DNA from: Epiperipatus broadwayi | Taxonomy: Eukaryota; Onychophora; Udeonychophora; Euonychophora; Peripatidae | Direction: 5' to 3' | DNA: 64,000 bases | Assembly: GCA_028023455.1 (NCBI GenBank) | Contig: JAQFVV010000022.1 | Span: 8,205,100-8,269,099 of the forward strand | In this document: positions 11,860 to 23,145 of the stretch, in pieces | Layout of the letters: each line of letters begins with the position of its first letter | How positions within the stretch are numbered: the first letter of the stretch is position 1 | Translations under genes and position numbers: made by a program | The notes under the pieces: generated by a model | Databases searched by the model: none | What the model was told of the DNA's origin: nothing | What the model saw: the letters and a program-made list of their open reading frames with translations, nothing else

Positions 11860-13784
11860 AAGTAGAAAAAAACTAATTTCTTCAGGCCATTGGTAAGCTT
11901 AATATAAGATACTTTCGTTTTCCTTGATGTATCCATCTACTTTTCTGTCTATCTATTAATGTGTTTATCTATCTATAACTTGCAGCAAACTATTTAAAAT
12001 CTGATTTTTTTTCCTTTTACTACAATGTGAACTAAATTGTTGACTTTTTTATACGAGAACTTTGTGGGTTAAATTTAAACTCTATGCCTATGATTTGATT
12101 TGAAAGCTGGAATAGATGATAGACATATTTTTCTGAAAATTTTCTTAAGCAAGTCCAATATTGTTTCCAGATAATTAATTGACAATCATTCCAACTAGAA
12201 GTTCCATGTTGGACAATAAATAGGCATGTAATTAGGCAGATTAAGTATCTGTGCTGCTTGTAAAAGACAAATATGATTGACCATCGATGTTATCTCTACA
12301 GGTTTTTTATCTTGCTTTTTATATAGTAATAACCTATTTCAAAACAAAGATTTTTTTATAAGCCTTCTGCTTTTGCAGATGAGCAACAAAGATGAAGACA
12401 TTATGAGACTTCCTAATTGTGAGATTATGATCGTTTACCCAATTAATAATTGCAGGATATTCATTTACTGACCACTATTGGATAGTTAACTAGTCTGGCT
12501 ATGGGCTGGCCTATTTAAGAGATCTTTTTAAGTCTTGTTAAAATCTGGAAAAAAAATGTTCGTTTTGTCACGCCTTGATTCCAACTCAAATTTTAAACAT
12601 AGCAGGTTGATTTATATGATCTTTAGGAGGCCTTATATATATCAATTGATAAATTTGTTAAAATAAATTAGTAGGGCGAGCACTATAGTGGTAGATTCTT
12701 TTTATTTACTTTTTTCATTAAAATTTATCTTTGTTATTAATTTTTGAAAACATTTTTACTGGAAATTAATTAAAAATATTTTATGTCTATCTTTTTTTTT
12801 TAGTAAATTCGTTAAAAAAAAATTAAGGTCACATAATAAAATTTCAAGTCATATATTTTTTCTTTTTATTAGCCATCAAAATAATAAAAAAGAAATTTAA
12901 TAAACATAACTTAAATTGTTGTTATATTAAAAATTAGAATTGTTCAAGCAAAAAAAAAAGAAAAAAGAAATGTTCCGAGCATGTGCAGTTGTGTCTATTA
13001 ACCCCATCAACAAACTATTAGCGGACCAGCTTATTCTTTCGTCAAATGTTTCAGAGTAAAATACAATTTAGCTTGAAATTTAAGAAATATTAAAGAACTA
13101 AAAAACCATTAATAGGAGAAACGGAAGAAATTCTAAAAATTTATAAAATGTACATTAGATTATTTTTTTGAAAAAGTCTTTGACGAATCATATATTTTAT
13201 TAATTCCTACTCCGGTAATCTTTCTAAATAGATTAACTATTTTTATATTCTAAAAATATTTTTTCTAAAATCAAAATGTGTATGATTATGTTTCTATTAC
13301 TTTAATGCATATTTAAACGACTAGATAGAGTAAAAATTCTAGGTTTTGCAATTATTTCTCTTAATTGCTTTACATTATGTTACCCCAGCTGCAACTCATA
13401 ATAGTTCTGGATATATCCAGAAGATAAGGAAAGATGAAGAATAAAAAAGTTAAAGATGAGTTTTACGATGATCATACAATTTGTGAATCATAAATACAAC
13501 CATGTCTATCGCATGTTGTTTATTCTGTTTATTTATTATCTTCTGAAAAAAATTTCAATAGGTTATTTAATTATAGATCTCCATTATATTCCATTTTCAT
13601 TTATATTCTTCTCAGTGAACGTTATCAGTTCTTAGAAAGCCTTTGAGATAAGTTTTATGAAATATGCAAAATATTCACTCTATCTGGAATCAAATTATCT
13701 TCTTATTAGTTATATCTCTAATGGGCTATGATAATATTTCTATTCTTATCACTTTTATACAATCTAATGTAAGTTTTAGTATTT
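11860..13784. other. Gene-free A+T-rich stretch
   Basis: No supported feature. A few CpG-containing bases near 12,970-13,060 stand out slightly, but no motif or exon signature is visible. Confidence 0.5.
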
Positions 13785-13794
13785 AATAGGTGCC

Positions 13795-13897
13795 AGATGG
13801 TAGTATTTAATAAATGCCTACCTAGTGCTTTCCTATTGAAATATCCAAAGACTACTATCTAAAATCTATTGATTATAAAACTTACACTAGTGGACAT
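13795..13897 (-). mobile_element. Ancient diverged relative of repeat family A
   Basis: The order GCCAGATGG, AATAAATGCCTACCTAGTGC, CTATTGAAATATCC and AAGACTACTATCT follows family A read on its non-ribozyme strand (GCCAGAAGG, ATCTAGTGCCTACTC, CCAATATCC, AGACTAGTTTCT). The ribozyme core is lost. Confidence 0.4.
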
Positions 13898-14124
13898 AAA
13901 AGTGGTGAGAATAGAGGATTATATTAAAGAATAACATGATGTAAGCAGAGTTGGTGTAATGACTAATTGATCATATGATGTCTTAATCTAGGATATTAGG
14001 GGTGATAGTTAACATTTTATGTTAACAACAATATCATTTCAAACTAATGAGAGGTTCAGTCATCAATTACTTTTACATACAATGTTGAAAATGGTATGAA
14101 TATAAGCATGTTCACCTGGTTAAT

Positions 14125-14565
14125 AATAAACAATTCAAAACAAAGCAAAACTCTCCTTATAGTAGTGCCATCTTGTGCTAACAAGAGCAATCAATGGATG
14201 CCAGAAGGCTTGTGCATAAAATCTCTATCTAGTGCCTACTCATCCAATATCCCCAGACTAGTTTCTGGCTTGTGGCCTTCATCAGTGAGGAGCCTTGGAT
14301 CTGAGAGCACTGCACCTAGATCTTAGGATCTAATGCAACCCTCCAGCACCCACCTTTTAACTCTATTTAACTACAAAACTATGAGAATGAAATTGAAAAC
14401 ACAATTAATATTTTCAATCCAAGTTCAATAGCTTATATAGTCATATGGGTCTGAACTCAATTCCACCCATACATTTTGGTGTCTTTGGCTCTTTAACAAC
14501 CATAGCCACCATTATCCTATTAGGCAGGATTGGTGTTAAACCACTAAACATCACATGATAACTAT
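14125..14565 (-). mobile_element. Repeat family A, near full-length unit
   Basis: It runs from the AACAATTCAAAACAAAGC end through the hammerhead-like module (14,250-14,291) and the block with CTAGATCTTAGGATCTAATG to the CACTAAACATCACATGAT end. It aligns closely with the target-site-flanked unit at 21,679-22,115, so that copy gives the expected length of about 437 bp. Its far end merges with the fold-back at 14,537-14,837. Non-coding. Confidence 0.8.
14250..14291 (-). ncRNA. Hammerhead-ribozyme-like module (family A)
   Basis: On the minus strand: stem I strand TCCTCA, core CTGATGA, an A, stem II GGC/GCC closed by CACAA, an A, GAAAC, then TAGTC and the other stem I strand TGGGGA. ACTAGT forms a two-base-pair helix III as in minimal type I hammerheads, and GTC is a classical cleavage triplet. 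Stem I pairs six positions, one as G-U. The unpaired A on each side of stem II departs from the strict consensus. Self-cleavage is untested. Confidence 0.55.
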
Positions 14566-14837
14566 CTCATACTAGCACATAATTGTTATTAAACAATTCA
14601 AAACAAAGCAAAACTCTCCATATAGTAGTGCCATCTTGTGCTAACAAGAGAAATCAATGGATGCCAGAAGGCTTGTGCATAAAATCCCTATCTAGTGCAC
14701 AAGCCTTCTGGCATCCATTGATTGCTCTTGTTAGCACAAGATGGCACTACTATATGGAGAGTTTTGCTTTGTTTTGAATTGTTTAATAACAATTATATGC
14801 TAGTATGAGATAGTGATCATGTGATGTTTACTGGTTA
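14537..14837. mobile_element. Fold-back arrangement of two family A ends
   Basis: About 145 bases of family A end sequence, from CCACTAAACATCACATGAT through TTGTTATTAAACAATTC to GCCAGAAGGCTTGTGCA, are followed by a near-perfect inverted copy. The centre is near 14,690-14,698 (ATCTAGTGCACAAG). The same head-to-head organisation recurs at 49,314-49,607, suggesting it is produced by a shared mechanism rather than by chance insertion. Confidence 0.75.
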
Positions 14838-16139
14838 ATAATAACAACAACAATAATAATCATAATAATTGTAATAAATAACAATAATATTTGACATAGA
14901 ATATTATCATTTTTAATCATTATTAGTTCACTACAGGATAAAGTTCTCTAACATAATCTAGTTTCTCTGATATTTAGCTTCTCCATATCACACCAATAAG
15001 ATTTTATTTAACATGTGGTCTCTTTCTATGTCTTTTGCTCTTTAAGACATTGGTTTTTCATCTATTATTCTTTCTTTTAGTATCTTAACCAACCCAGATT
15101 CATTTTATTCTCTTAATTCTTATATCAGTAATACTTATTTGTTATTTTCCTCACATATTTTACTTTTGATCTCTCCTTATTCTTTCTAACATACATCTTT
15201 CCACTTCATTGCATGGTCTGAAGAGTTGAATCTGCTGAAAAACAAGTAGAAACTTCCCTAGAGAAAAAAGCAGATTCTCTTAGCCTTCAACATTTCAGAC
15301 TGGTTATGACTGATTTACTAAAGTTATTGAAACTAAAAAAATATTGCAACCTTGACTGTTGTTGCCTTATGTGTCCTCTTTGCAAAAGACGTTCTACAGG
15401 ACTTTTTCTACAGAGTTTCATTTGAGTTTTTACATACCTCTCTCAACTAATAGGCTTATTAAAAACACTAAAGACACCATAGTTCCTGATTAAAACCCAC
15501 AGGCTGTGTATAATGTTGCATGCCCTCACAATGGATATAAAGCCTCATACTTGTCACAGCATAAGTATAAGTATAATAAGTCACATACCAATCTAGAATG
15601 GAGTTCAATATTTGTCCAACATCAAAAAGTAGCTGGACATGAGTTTGAACCCACTATTGCAAAATTGGTTTGTACTGAAAGGCACAAAGTTGAATGTAAG
15701 GTAAAGGAGGCTTATTTCATCATTAATCGCAAAGTCTCATGTTTTGCTATATCCAAAAAATGGGCTAATTGACTTATTTGCATAAAGTTTGCATATCACA
15801 CATACATAATGATTCCTATGAGTGAGTCATAACAGGCTATGATTATGAGAAATATACTTTCTCGACAGTGCTAAGCCTTTTTAATTTGTTAATTATTGTT
15901 TATATAGCTTTATTTCATATGTATGTTGGCACAATTTTGTTATTATAATTTGATAAATGTAAAGTAGAAATCTATGATTTATTACTTAAAAATAAATACA
16001 TAATTGTTAGTTTTATCATATAAACAATCTAAAGAAGAGAATAAATTTACTGCCATAAACAAAAAAAAAACATATATTGTAGAAATCTGTGAAACAAAAC
16101 TAATGGATTATGATAAATAGAGTGTATTAATTCCAACTT
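14838..16139. other. Gene-free stretch with one weak open frame
   Basis: An 88-codon plus-strand frame (15,506-15,772) is slightly richer in G+C than its surroundings but matches no family I recognise. Part of it resembles an old SINE-like B box (GAGTTTGAACCC). Near 15,248-15,260 GTAGAAACTTCCCTAGAG resembles the GAAAC side of the ribozyme-bearing repeats. Nothing firmer is supported. Confidence 0.35.
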
Positions 16140-16262
16140 TGAATCTTAGTTTTCCTTGATAACAATGGAAAGTAGTTAGAAACTTCTCTGGAGATAAGAA
16201 TATTATAACTCTATACTATTTGGTTTCCATTGATTACTCATGATGTTATTGTTTTAATAAAT
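16140..16262 (+). mobile_element. Ancient diverged relative of repeat family A
   Basis: TTAGAAACTTCTCTGGAGATA aligns with the family A GAAACTAGTCTGGGGATA block, and TTGGTTTCCATTGATTACTC aligns with CTGGCATCCATTGATTACTC at the expected distance. The CTGATGA half has decayed (TTGATAA). Confidence 0.45.
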
Positions 16263-17660
16263 TATTGTAGCAATTTCTCAGAAAAGTTCATATATCCAAA
16301 AGGTTTAAAGTTTATAACTATGCTAAAGATAATCTCTAGTTTAGTAAATGATTAGTAATAATCATTACTGTATTTATCTAAAGTGGTTCGTGCCAAAATT
16401 GTGGTTGGAGTGAGTTTGACACTTGTAAATCAAAATGTAACAATAATTCAAAAAGTTATAAACATGCTCACAGAGGACACTACTAACAAAACAAAACTTG
16501 ATCACAATTATGTAGCTATTGACAATGTATAAATTATGATAGTGTTTTGAATATTTTTTTTACCATTATTGTGAGCCCAAGCAACCAAAAATACATAATT
16601 ATATGAAAACAAAAAAAAACTGTTTTTAATTATATTTGACAGCTAACACCTTGAGGCAATGCATTTATAATCTGCCTGGTTTAAACTCAAGTTATAGAAG
16701 GGTGTTAAAGATAGTGAATATTAGAATGATCTTCAGATATGGAGTTTAAATGTAATTAACAATAAGATGTGACTAAATAGTAGTACTTTCTTTTGTTATG
16801 TAAGATAAGGTGTTGGTTTTTCAAAGACTAGATATTGCATTCAATGCAAATATTCCTATTCCTTTTATAACATTGTTATCAATCATTCAGATTAGTATAA
16901 GGTCCAGTAATTATGAACCTCTCATGCCATCAAATATGTGTATGGGGTTACACATTTGCAACAACTTTTTCATTCTGTAATTGCACATTCAGAGATTTTG
17001 ATTCCAATCTTTTTTTTTTTGCATGACTCTTGGAATTAAAATAAACATATATATTTATTTAAAAAATTGGAAGTTGTTAGTTGTGATCTTGTATAAAATA
17101 CTTTCGACAAACAGAAAACCATTAGAAATGGATTTGAGATAGAAATTTTACCTTAGTAAATAGTTATATGTGTATGTAACTCTACCTAAAATCTCTCACT
17201 GTGGAATTCATTCTATATCAATTTCCTAGTGTATACAATGATTAATATATGATTAATATCTACTATGATGTAATAAAATAATTTATTATTAATACAATCA
17301 CCTATATAACTTTTTGTATCTTATAAGTTTATAATAAGAAGTTGGTATTGTAAAAGAAATAACTTTATTAAATTTTAAGAAAATATTTTATCTTGAATAG
17401 GAAAAGGGAAAAACTTATAATAATCAATAATTACAAAAGTTTTAAAATTCTTTCTTGATATTTTTATATAATTCCTTGAGATAAAGATGTTTTAAATCTT
17501 GTGTATTTATATCAAGGACCTAGAAAAAGTAATGTAAATCACGACTCAAATAATATGGCTAGATCACCATGTCTAAGAGATTGCTCATCAAAAAAGTATA
17601 AGTAGTAAAATAGTTATTGATAATGATAATAAAATGAGAGAGTGGTTGTATTTATATGTT
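16263..17660. other. Gene-free A+T-rich stretch
   Basis: No supported feature. GCAATGCATTTATAATC near 16,660 recalls a motif near 1,680, but not enough to define a repeat. Confidence 0.5.
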
Positions 17661-17662
17661 GG

Positions 17663-17868
17663 ACTATTTTCATTATCTAATAGGAGTATTGAATATCTTT
17701 AGAAAAATTTAACTTCAAAAGGGGAGAATAATACCTCTCAAAACATCGTACATATACTAACCTGTATGCTATTACTAACAGTTGAATGTACTTGGAATAT
17801 TTAAATAAAGTTAAATTTTTCTAAAACATTCAATACTCATATTAGATAATAGAAATAGTCCACCATAA
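17663..17868. mobile_element. Fold-back MITE-like element
   Basis: The left arm TGGACTATTTTCATTATCTA continues to AGAAAAATTTAACTTCAAA. The right arm is its imperfect reverse complement, from AAAGTTAAATTTTTCT to TAGAAATAGTCCA. Arms are about 60 bp with a spacer of about 80 bp. Non-coding. No target-site duplication recognised. Confidence 0.6.
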
Positions 17869-18606
17869 AAAAATAACACTACCATCACAAACTTTCAGGA
17901 AAACTCAAGGAGATAGTGATAATAATAAAAGTATATTTAATTTTTTTTTTTTATCAATTAGATATATGGGGCATGTGAACATTATTTTATATTAACTCTT
18001 TCAAAAACTGAATAAAAAAGTACTTGTAGCTAATGATTTGTGAAAGATTTAAGATTGATCTATCTGCTTTTATTTAAAATCATCTTTAATATATAAAAAA
18101 GTTTAATTGAGCAAGTACTTAACTATGAACTTTTTTGAAAGTGCAAATCATTGGGTAAAAGAGGATTACATTTAATGCAGAGTTTAACTTTTTATCATAT
18201 GTTTTTAAAATTTCTAGATGTATCAATAAAAGATTGGTGTTATTAAAAATTGTTTTATACAATTCTATGTGTGTCCATTTTTTCAGCACTTACATTCTGA
18301 TATGTAGAAGATTCAGGTATTAAAGCTTTTATTCCTTCAATAGAGAAAAACTTTCTTCTTGAAGACTATAATGCATATACTAATGGAAACAGTATTTGCT
18401 AGCTCAAAAGCATGGAAAATATTATTATTGGTCCTATAAATTCAAATGGTCTTTTGTTATTGACAACACATGGATTGTCTACTAAAAATAGGGTACTGTT
18501 CTATTAGTGTGTTGAAACCACTTGATGGTATTGTTTCTAGGAAAACACACATAAATATAACATTACCAGGCCCATCACCTTATTTGTGAAATAATAATAA
18601 TAAGAA

Positions 18607-18778
18607 TAATCATATGGATTAACGTAATTCAATTATTTTCCTTAATAAATTACTGTAATTCTTTTTACAATTTTTTTTTGGCCTTGGATATAGCTACGAG
18701 AAATTTTTTACAATCAGACATTATCATATGGGTTAACATAATTCATTGATTGATTTCCTTAATAAATTCCCGTCAAAT
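18607..18778. repeat. Direct repeat, period about 113 bp, with a third partial copy near 19,270
   Basis: ATCATATGGATTAACGTAAT recurs 113 bases later as ATCATATGGGTTAACATAAT, each followed by TTTCCTTAATAAATT. The block between them (TTTTTACAATTTTTTTTTGG to ACAATCAGACATT) has a diverged copy at about 19,270-19,340. It looks like an old tandem element of unknown class. Confidence 0.5.
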
Positions 18779-18857
18779 TTATTTGATTAACAATTTTACA
18801 ATGATCAATTTAAACCTTTAACAAGAGCCTACAAATTTCAACTTAGTCCTGCAATGT

Positions 18858-18870
18858 GGGGGGGGGGGGG
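18858..18870 (+). repeat. Poly-G tract (13 G)
   Basis: An uninterrupted G run in A+T-rich DNA. Similar runs are G11 at 41,660-41,670 and C10 at 63,358-63,367. They are likely length-polymorphic and prone to sequencing error. Confidence 0.9.
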
Positions 18871-19345
18871 AAGATGGTATGCCTTTTCATATCTGCAAGA
18901 ATTAAAACATCAATTAACAGACATTATTGCAAATATTCTATTCTAGTGGAATTCCACATGTATGCCAATGCTTCATGCTAAGAAAACCCCCACTCCCTGC
19001 AAACTTTAAAAAGTCTATTATCATTGCTTGAGAGATAACTAACTACATCGTGGTGGAAGAAATGAGAATGCTTTAATTACTGAAATGTATTTGATTCATT
19101 TTTTTTTTTTTTGGTTATTTTTGAAAAGGAAAATTAATCTTTATTTATTCCAATAGCTATCTTTGAAAGAATATGTGATTAAGGTATGGTGGATAACATT
19201 AATGGCACACCTATTAATAACGATTAATAATTTTCCAACTCGATTGTTCTTTTTGTTTTTTACAATTAAGAAATGTATTCTTTTTACAATTTCTTTTTGT
19301 CTCTGGATATAACTACAAGAAATTTTACAGTCAGACATTTTAATT

Positions 19346-21660
19346 CTCGTAGGTGTTCTCATGAACCGTGACATTTTTTGGGAGAACAGTGAAATTGTGG
19401 TTGCCCCTAATCTTTTCTAATTATTTCCACCTTACATGTTGAGTTTGGAAGCAGGGTAATGGGCTTATAATTATTACTTTTTAATACTATGTTAGGTAAG
19501 TTGTACCATAATTACTTTTGAATGCAGATTGCAATAGTTCTACAAACTTTAAATCCACCACCCTGAAATTGTATGGTAGCAAAGTGTTAACATTGCTAAA
19601 AGATAGTATTGTGTACACTCGCACAAATTGCTCAAGACAAAGCAAATCGTTAGTTGCAACAGAAAAAAAAGTTGTGGTTATCTGGTTTGACTGTGACCCA
19701 CTAAATGACATTTATATGGGTTTGAATGGGATCAATGCCATCAAGCAGTTTCAACATGCTAATAGAACAGTACCAAAAATAGTTAGTTAAGGCTAAAAAA
19801 AATATTTATTTGGAACATGAATACATTCATATTTAAAATAATGTCATCTTATGAATTAAGTTGTAGTTAAAAATTACAATATAAAAGAACTTCAAGTGCA
19901 AATAAGTATTATCTATTACTAAAATGATAGTTGTTTTTAAAACACATGAATAAAAATTTTAATGATTGTTCTTTAAAAGAAACTACTGTTTGTGTTAAAT
20001 TTGATTTTTCAAGATCGTTGAGAATACAAATTAATCTAATCTTGTTTAGCTAAAACCAAATATCCTGATTATTTATTTGACAATGATTTTATAAATAATG
20101 ACTTGACTAAAAACCATGGAGTATTTGGGAGTTGGTAATATAATAAATTGAATGTGTAATTTCTTAAACAATATAAGAATTTAATTAGTTGGAAGGAGGT
20201 TTAAAAATAACTGATGGATTAGTGCTGCAAAAACTAATCATTTTCTGATTACGGACATCTGAAAATAATCTAGTAAATCCATGGATGAGATTATTTTGTG
20301 CAATAATAATCACATTTTATATAGTAGAGAGAATATTTTGTTCATCTTTTGAATAATGATACAAGAATTAAGATAATGGCCTTTATAATACATTTTTATT
20401 TATTCATTTAGAATTGAAGTTTTTAATGTTGTTTTTCCCAGTTCAAAAGATGATGAATATATTATTCTTTGAATTTCGAATGCAATTCTGTAAAGACTAA
20501 AATTATCACCTGGGGATGAAAACCAAATCTTTAGCTTAGCCTCTTATCATATTTAGAGTACCAATTTAAATATCTTGTTCTTTATTAGGAAAGGTATACT
20601 AGTATGTTGAGCTGCAACAACGATACAACTATGTTGCTGCTATATGACATTATTTTTCTCAGTTTATTCTATCAAATCGAGAAATGAAATCCTTATCAGA
20701 ATAACATAAAAGTATTAAAAAATTTCATTTAAGGATGTTTCATACAATTCAAGAATGGCAAAATTATAAAAACAGTATGTTTTTTTTTTCCATTTTCCAG
20801 AGCTTATACTATTTAGCTTAAGATTGGATTTAACTTGAATATGGTTTTCATGAGAAAGGTAAGTCTAATTTATATTATATTAACTATCTCAAAGACATTC
20901 TAAAAGGTAGAATGTTAACTGCTTTCATTAGAAAGATATAGATGAGGTTAGACAGGAGAACTGCGATTAGAAAAAGCATTGAAATATTTTATAATAAATG
21001 AAATTGATTAGAAGAGCCCTTCCTGGTTTATTAGAGTAGAGATTCTGGAGCCCAGGATCCAGAAATTGTGTCACTTCCTGTGATTGAGCTTCGTATAAAC
21101 TTCCAAGCAATAAATTCTTTTTTTTTTTTTTTGCTATAAAACAAATTAAAAACGTCAACATGCAAATTGTTAAATATGTGGACATATTTGCAACTGATGA
21201 ATTGATTGGTGTACTATTACAAATTTTCTACTTAACTTTTGATTATTTGTGTCTTTTTAATGGATTTAGAAAGGTCACATTCATTCATGAGTGTATGCTA
21301 ACAATTGGATTTAAAATTGTATAATGTATTTAACTTTTAAACTTAAAAGTAAATTTTTTTTAAATAGCTTCAAAAATTATTGCCTTTTTTTTTAAAAAAA
21401 AAAAATTTTTGCACACAGAATAATATGCTATTTTAAAATTTTGATTATTATAAACAAATCACTATTCATAAGCCGTGTCAAAATATTTTGTAATTCACTT
21501 GTTTTGTAATCTTTATTGGATAAAGATTGTCTTACAAATTATAGTCACAAAATACTTATTTACTTAATAAAAAACTGCTGTTTCTGTGATAAATTTTCCA
21601 TAAGAAAAAAAATTATATTTGAAAAGCAAACAGGTAATGATGGAATACTCTTTAAGCTTA
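19346..21660. other. Gene-free stretch with two slightly GC-richer spots
   Basis: 19,490-19,790 has open frames on both strands (90 and 74 codons) of unknown content. 21,020-21,110 is less A+T-rich and open on the minus strand. Neither has a recognisable domain or clear splice or start context, so no gene is called. Confidence 0.35.
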
Positions 21661-21664
21661 TCCA

Positions 21665-22129
21665 GTACAGTAACTCTTATTAAACAATCCAAAACAAAGC
21701 AAAACTCTCCATACAGTAGTGCCATCTTGTGCTAACAAGAGCAATCAATGGATGCCAGAAGGCTTGTGCATAAAATCCCCATCTAGTGCCTACTCATCCA
21801 ATATCCCCAGACTAGTTTCTGGCTTGTGGCCTTCATCAGTGAGGAGCCTTGGATCTGAGAGCACTGCACCTAGATCTTAGGATCTAATGCAACCCTCCAG
21901 CACCCACCTTTTAACTCTATTTAACTACAAAACTAGGAGAATGAAATTGAAAACACTATTAATATTTTCAATCCAAGCTCAATAGCTTACATAGTCATAT
22001 GGGTCTGAACTCAATTCAGCACCCATACATTTTGGTGTCTTTGGCTCTTTAACAACCATAGCCACCACTATCCTATTAGGCAGGATTGGCGTTAAACCAC
22101 TAAACATCATATGATGTACAGTAACTCTT
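21665..22129 (-). mobile_element. Repeat family A, complete unit with 14-bp target-site duplication
   Basis: The element at 21,679-22,115 is flanked on both sides by the same 14 bases, GTACAGTAACTCTT (21,665-21,678 and 22,116-22,129). This defines the real ends: ATTAAACAATCC on one side and CATCATATGAT on the other, 437 bp in total. It has no open frame of note, no poly-A tail and no long terminal inverted repeat. A long target duplication without those features suits target-primed retrotransposition of an RNA, consistent with a non-autonomous retrozyme-like or Penelope-related element. Internal blocks with TGGGTCTGAACTCAATTC might be a decayed polymerase III B box, which is uncertain. Confidence 0.85.
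21804..21845 (-). ncRNA. Hammerhead-ribozyme-like module (family A, best-preserved element)
   Basis: It is identical in layout to the 14.27-kb module: CTGATGA, GGC-CACAA-GCC stem II flanked by unpaired A residues, GAAAC, TA, GTC. Stem I pairs TCCTCA with TGGGGA. It sits inside the unit bounded by the 14-bp target duplication, so it is a genuine part of the mobile unit. Confidence 0.6.
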
Positions 22130-22479
22130 CCACCAATTCAGGTTAACTTGGGACATTATATCTAATAACAGCAATAGAATAACTATCAGCTTGATATTTA
22201 TAATTTACTACAGAGTGCAAAGTTGAGTGTTAAAGATTTCTGGATTGATTCTAGATCAAGTAAAAAAAAAAAAAAGACACCTCCATTTGATCAATTGAAT
22301 AGATCTGTTATGCGCAATCTGTCACTCGACATTCAAATGTCACACAATCTCATAACCAACTAACCATGTGATTATTTTTTATAACTGGGTTAAATTATGA
22401 GATGGTTATTTAAAAAAAAAAAAAACCTAAGCATGTTTGTAACTTTGAAAAAGTTTATAAGTTTCTTCTGGCATTGGCT

Positions 22480-23145
22480 TAAACAAAGAGTGGCTAACCT
22501 ATAGTCCATGTACACTGTGAAACTAATTATGATGATATGAACCTCTGGTTATAAAAATAATACTGTATCAAAAATAATTTTTATTAATTCTAAAAGAAAA
22601 ACTTTCAAATTCAGAGATTAATAAAAAATGGATTTTTGTATGTATTCATTCTGAAAATATATGTTTAATACTTATCTAAGAATCTTTGGTTACTTAATCT
22701 AGAATGAAACCATAATAATTGTTGTTTTGTAAATGATATTCTTGAATAATAATTTGGGATTTGTTTGGGTTCATTTATAAATCTTGCAATTTTGCTCTTT
22801 ATGAAAATTATTTTTGTCCATGAAATTGATAAAAATTAAATGAGATTATGATTGATGGAGTCAAATTTGTAAAATGCTTTGCAGCTTTTGGTAACAAATT
22901 TCTCTTCAAACATCAGAAGTTTGATTAGAAACAAACGGAATCAAAAATTTTAATAAAGTAAGCTAATACTTAAACTTTAAATTTTTCTATAGGATATTAT
23001 TATATTATTTTTAAAATGCTAAATATTATTTATCTATGTTAACATATTTATACAAAAATTAAATCACAGTGTAAAAGTTGTTTGACACAAATGGCTCATG
23101 GACCGTGAAGTGTGGGATATCCTCACTTTAAACCTAGATCTGGAG
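22480..23145. mobile_element. Possible non-autonomous hAT-like DNA transposon
   Basis: The left side has AGAGTGGCTAACCTATAGTC then CATGTACAC. The right side, read on the opposite strand, has AAGTGAGGATATCCCACAC then GGTCCATGAGCC. Both ends thus carry a GTGG/GTGA..CC terminus and an internal TCCATG, as in many hAT-type elements. The inverted ends are imperfect and no clean 8-bp target duplication is seen, so the call is weak. Confidence 0.25.
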
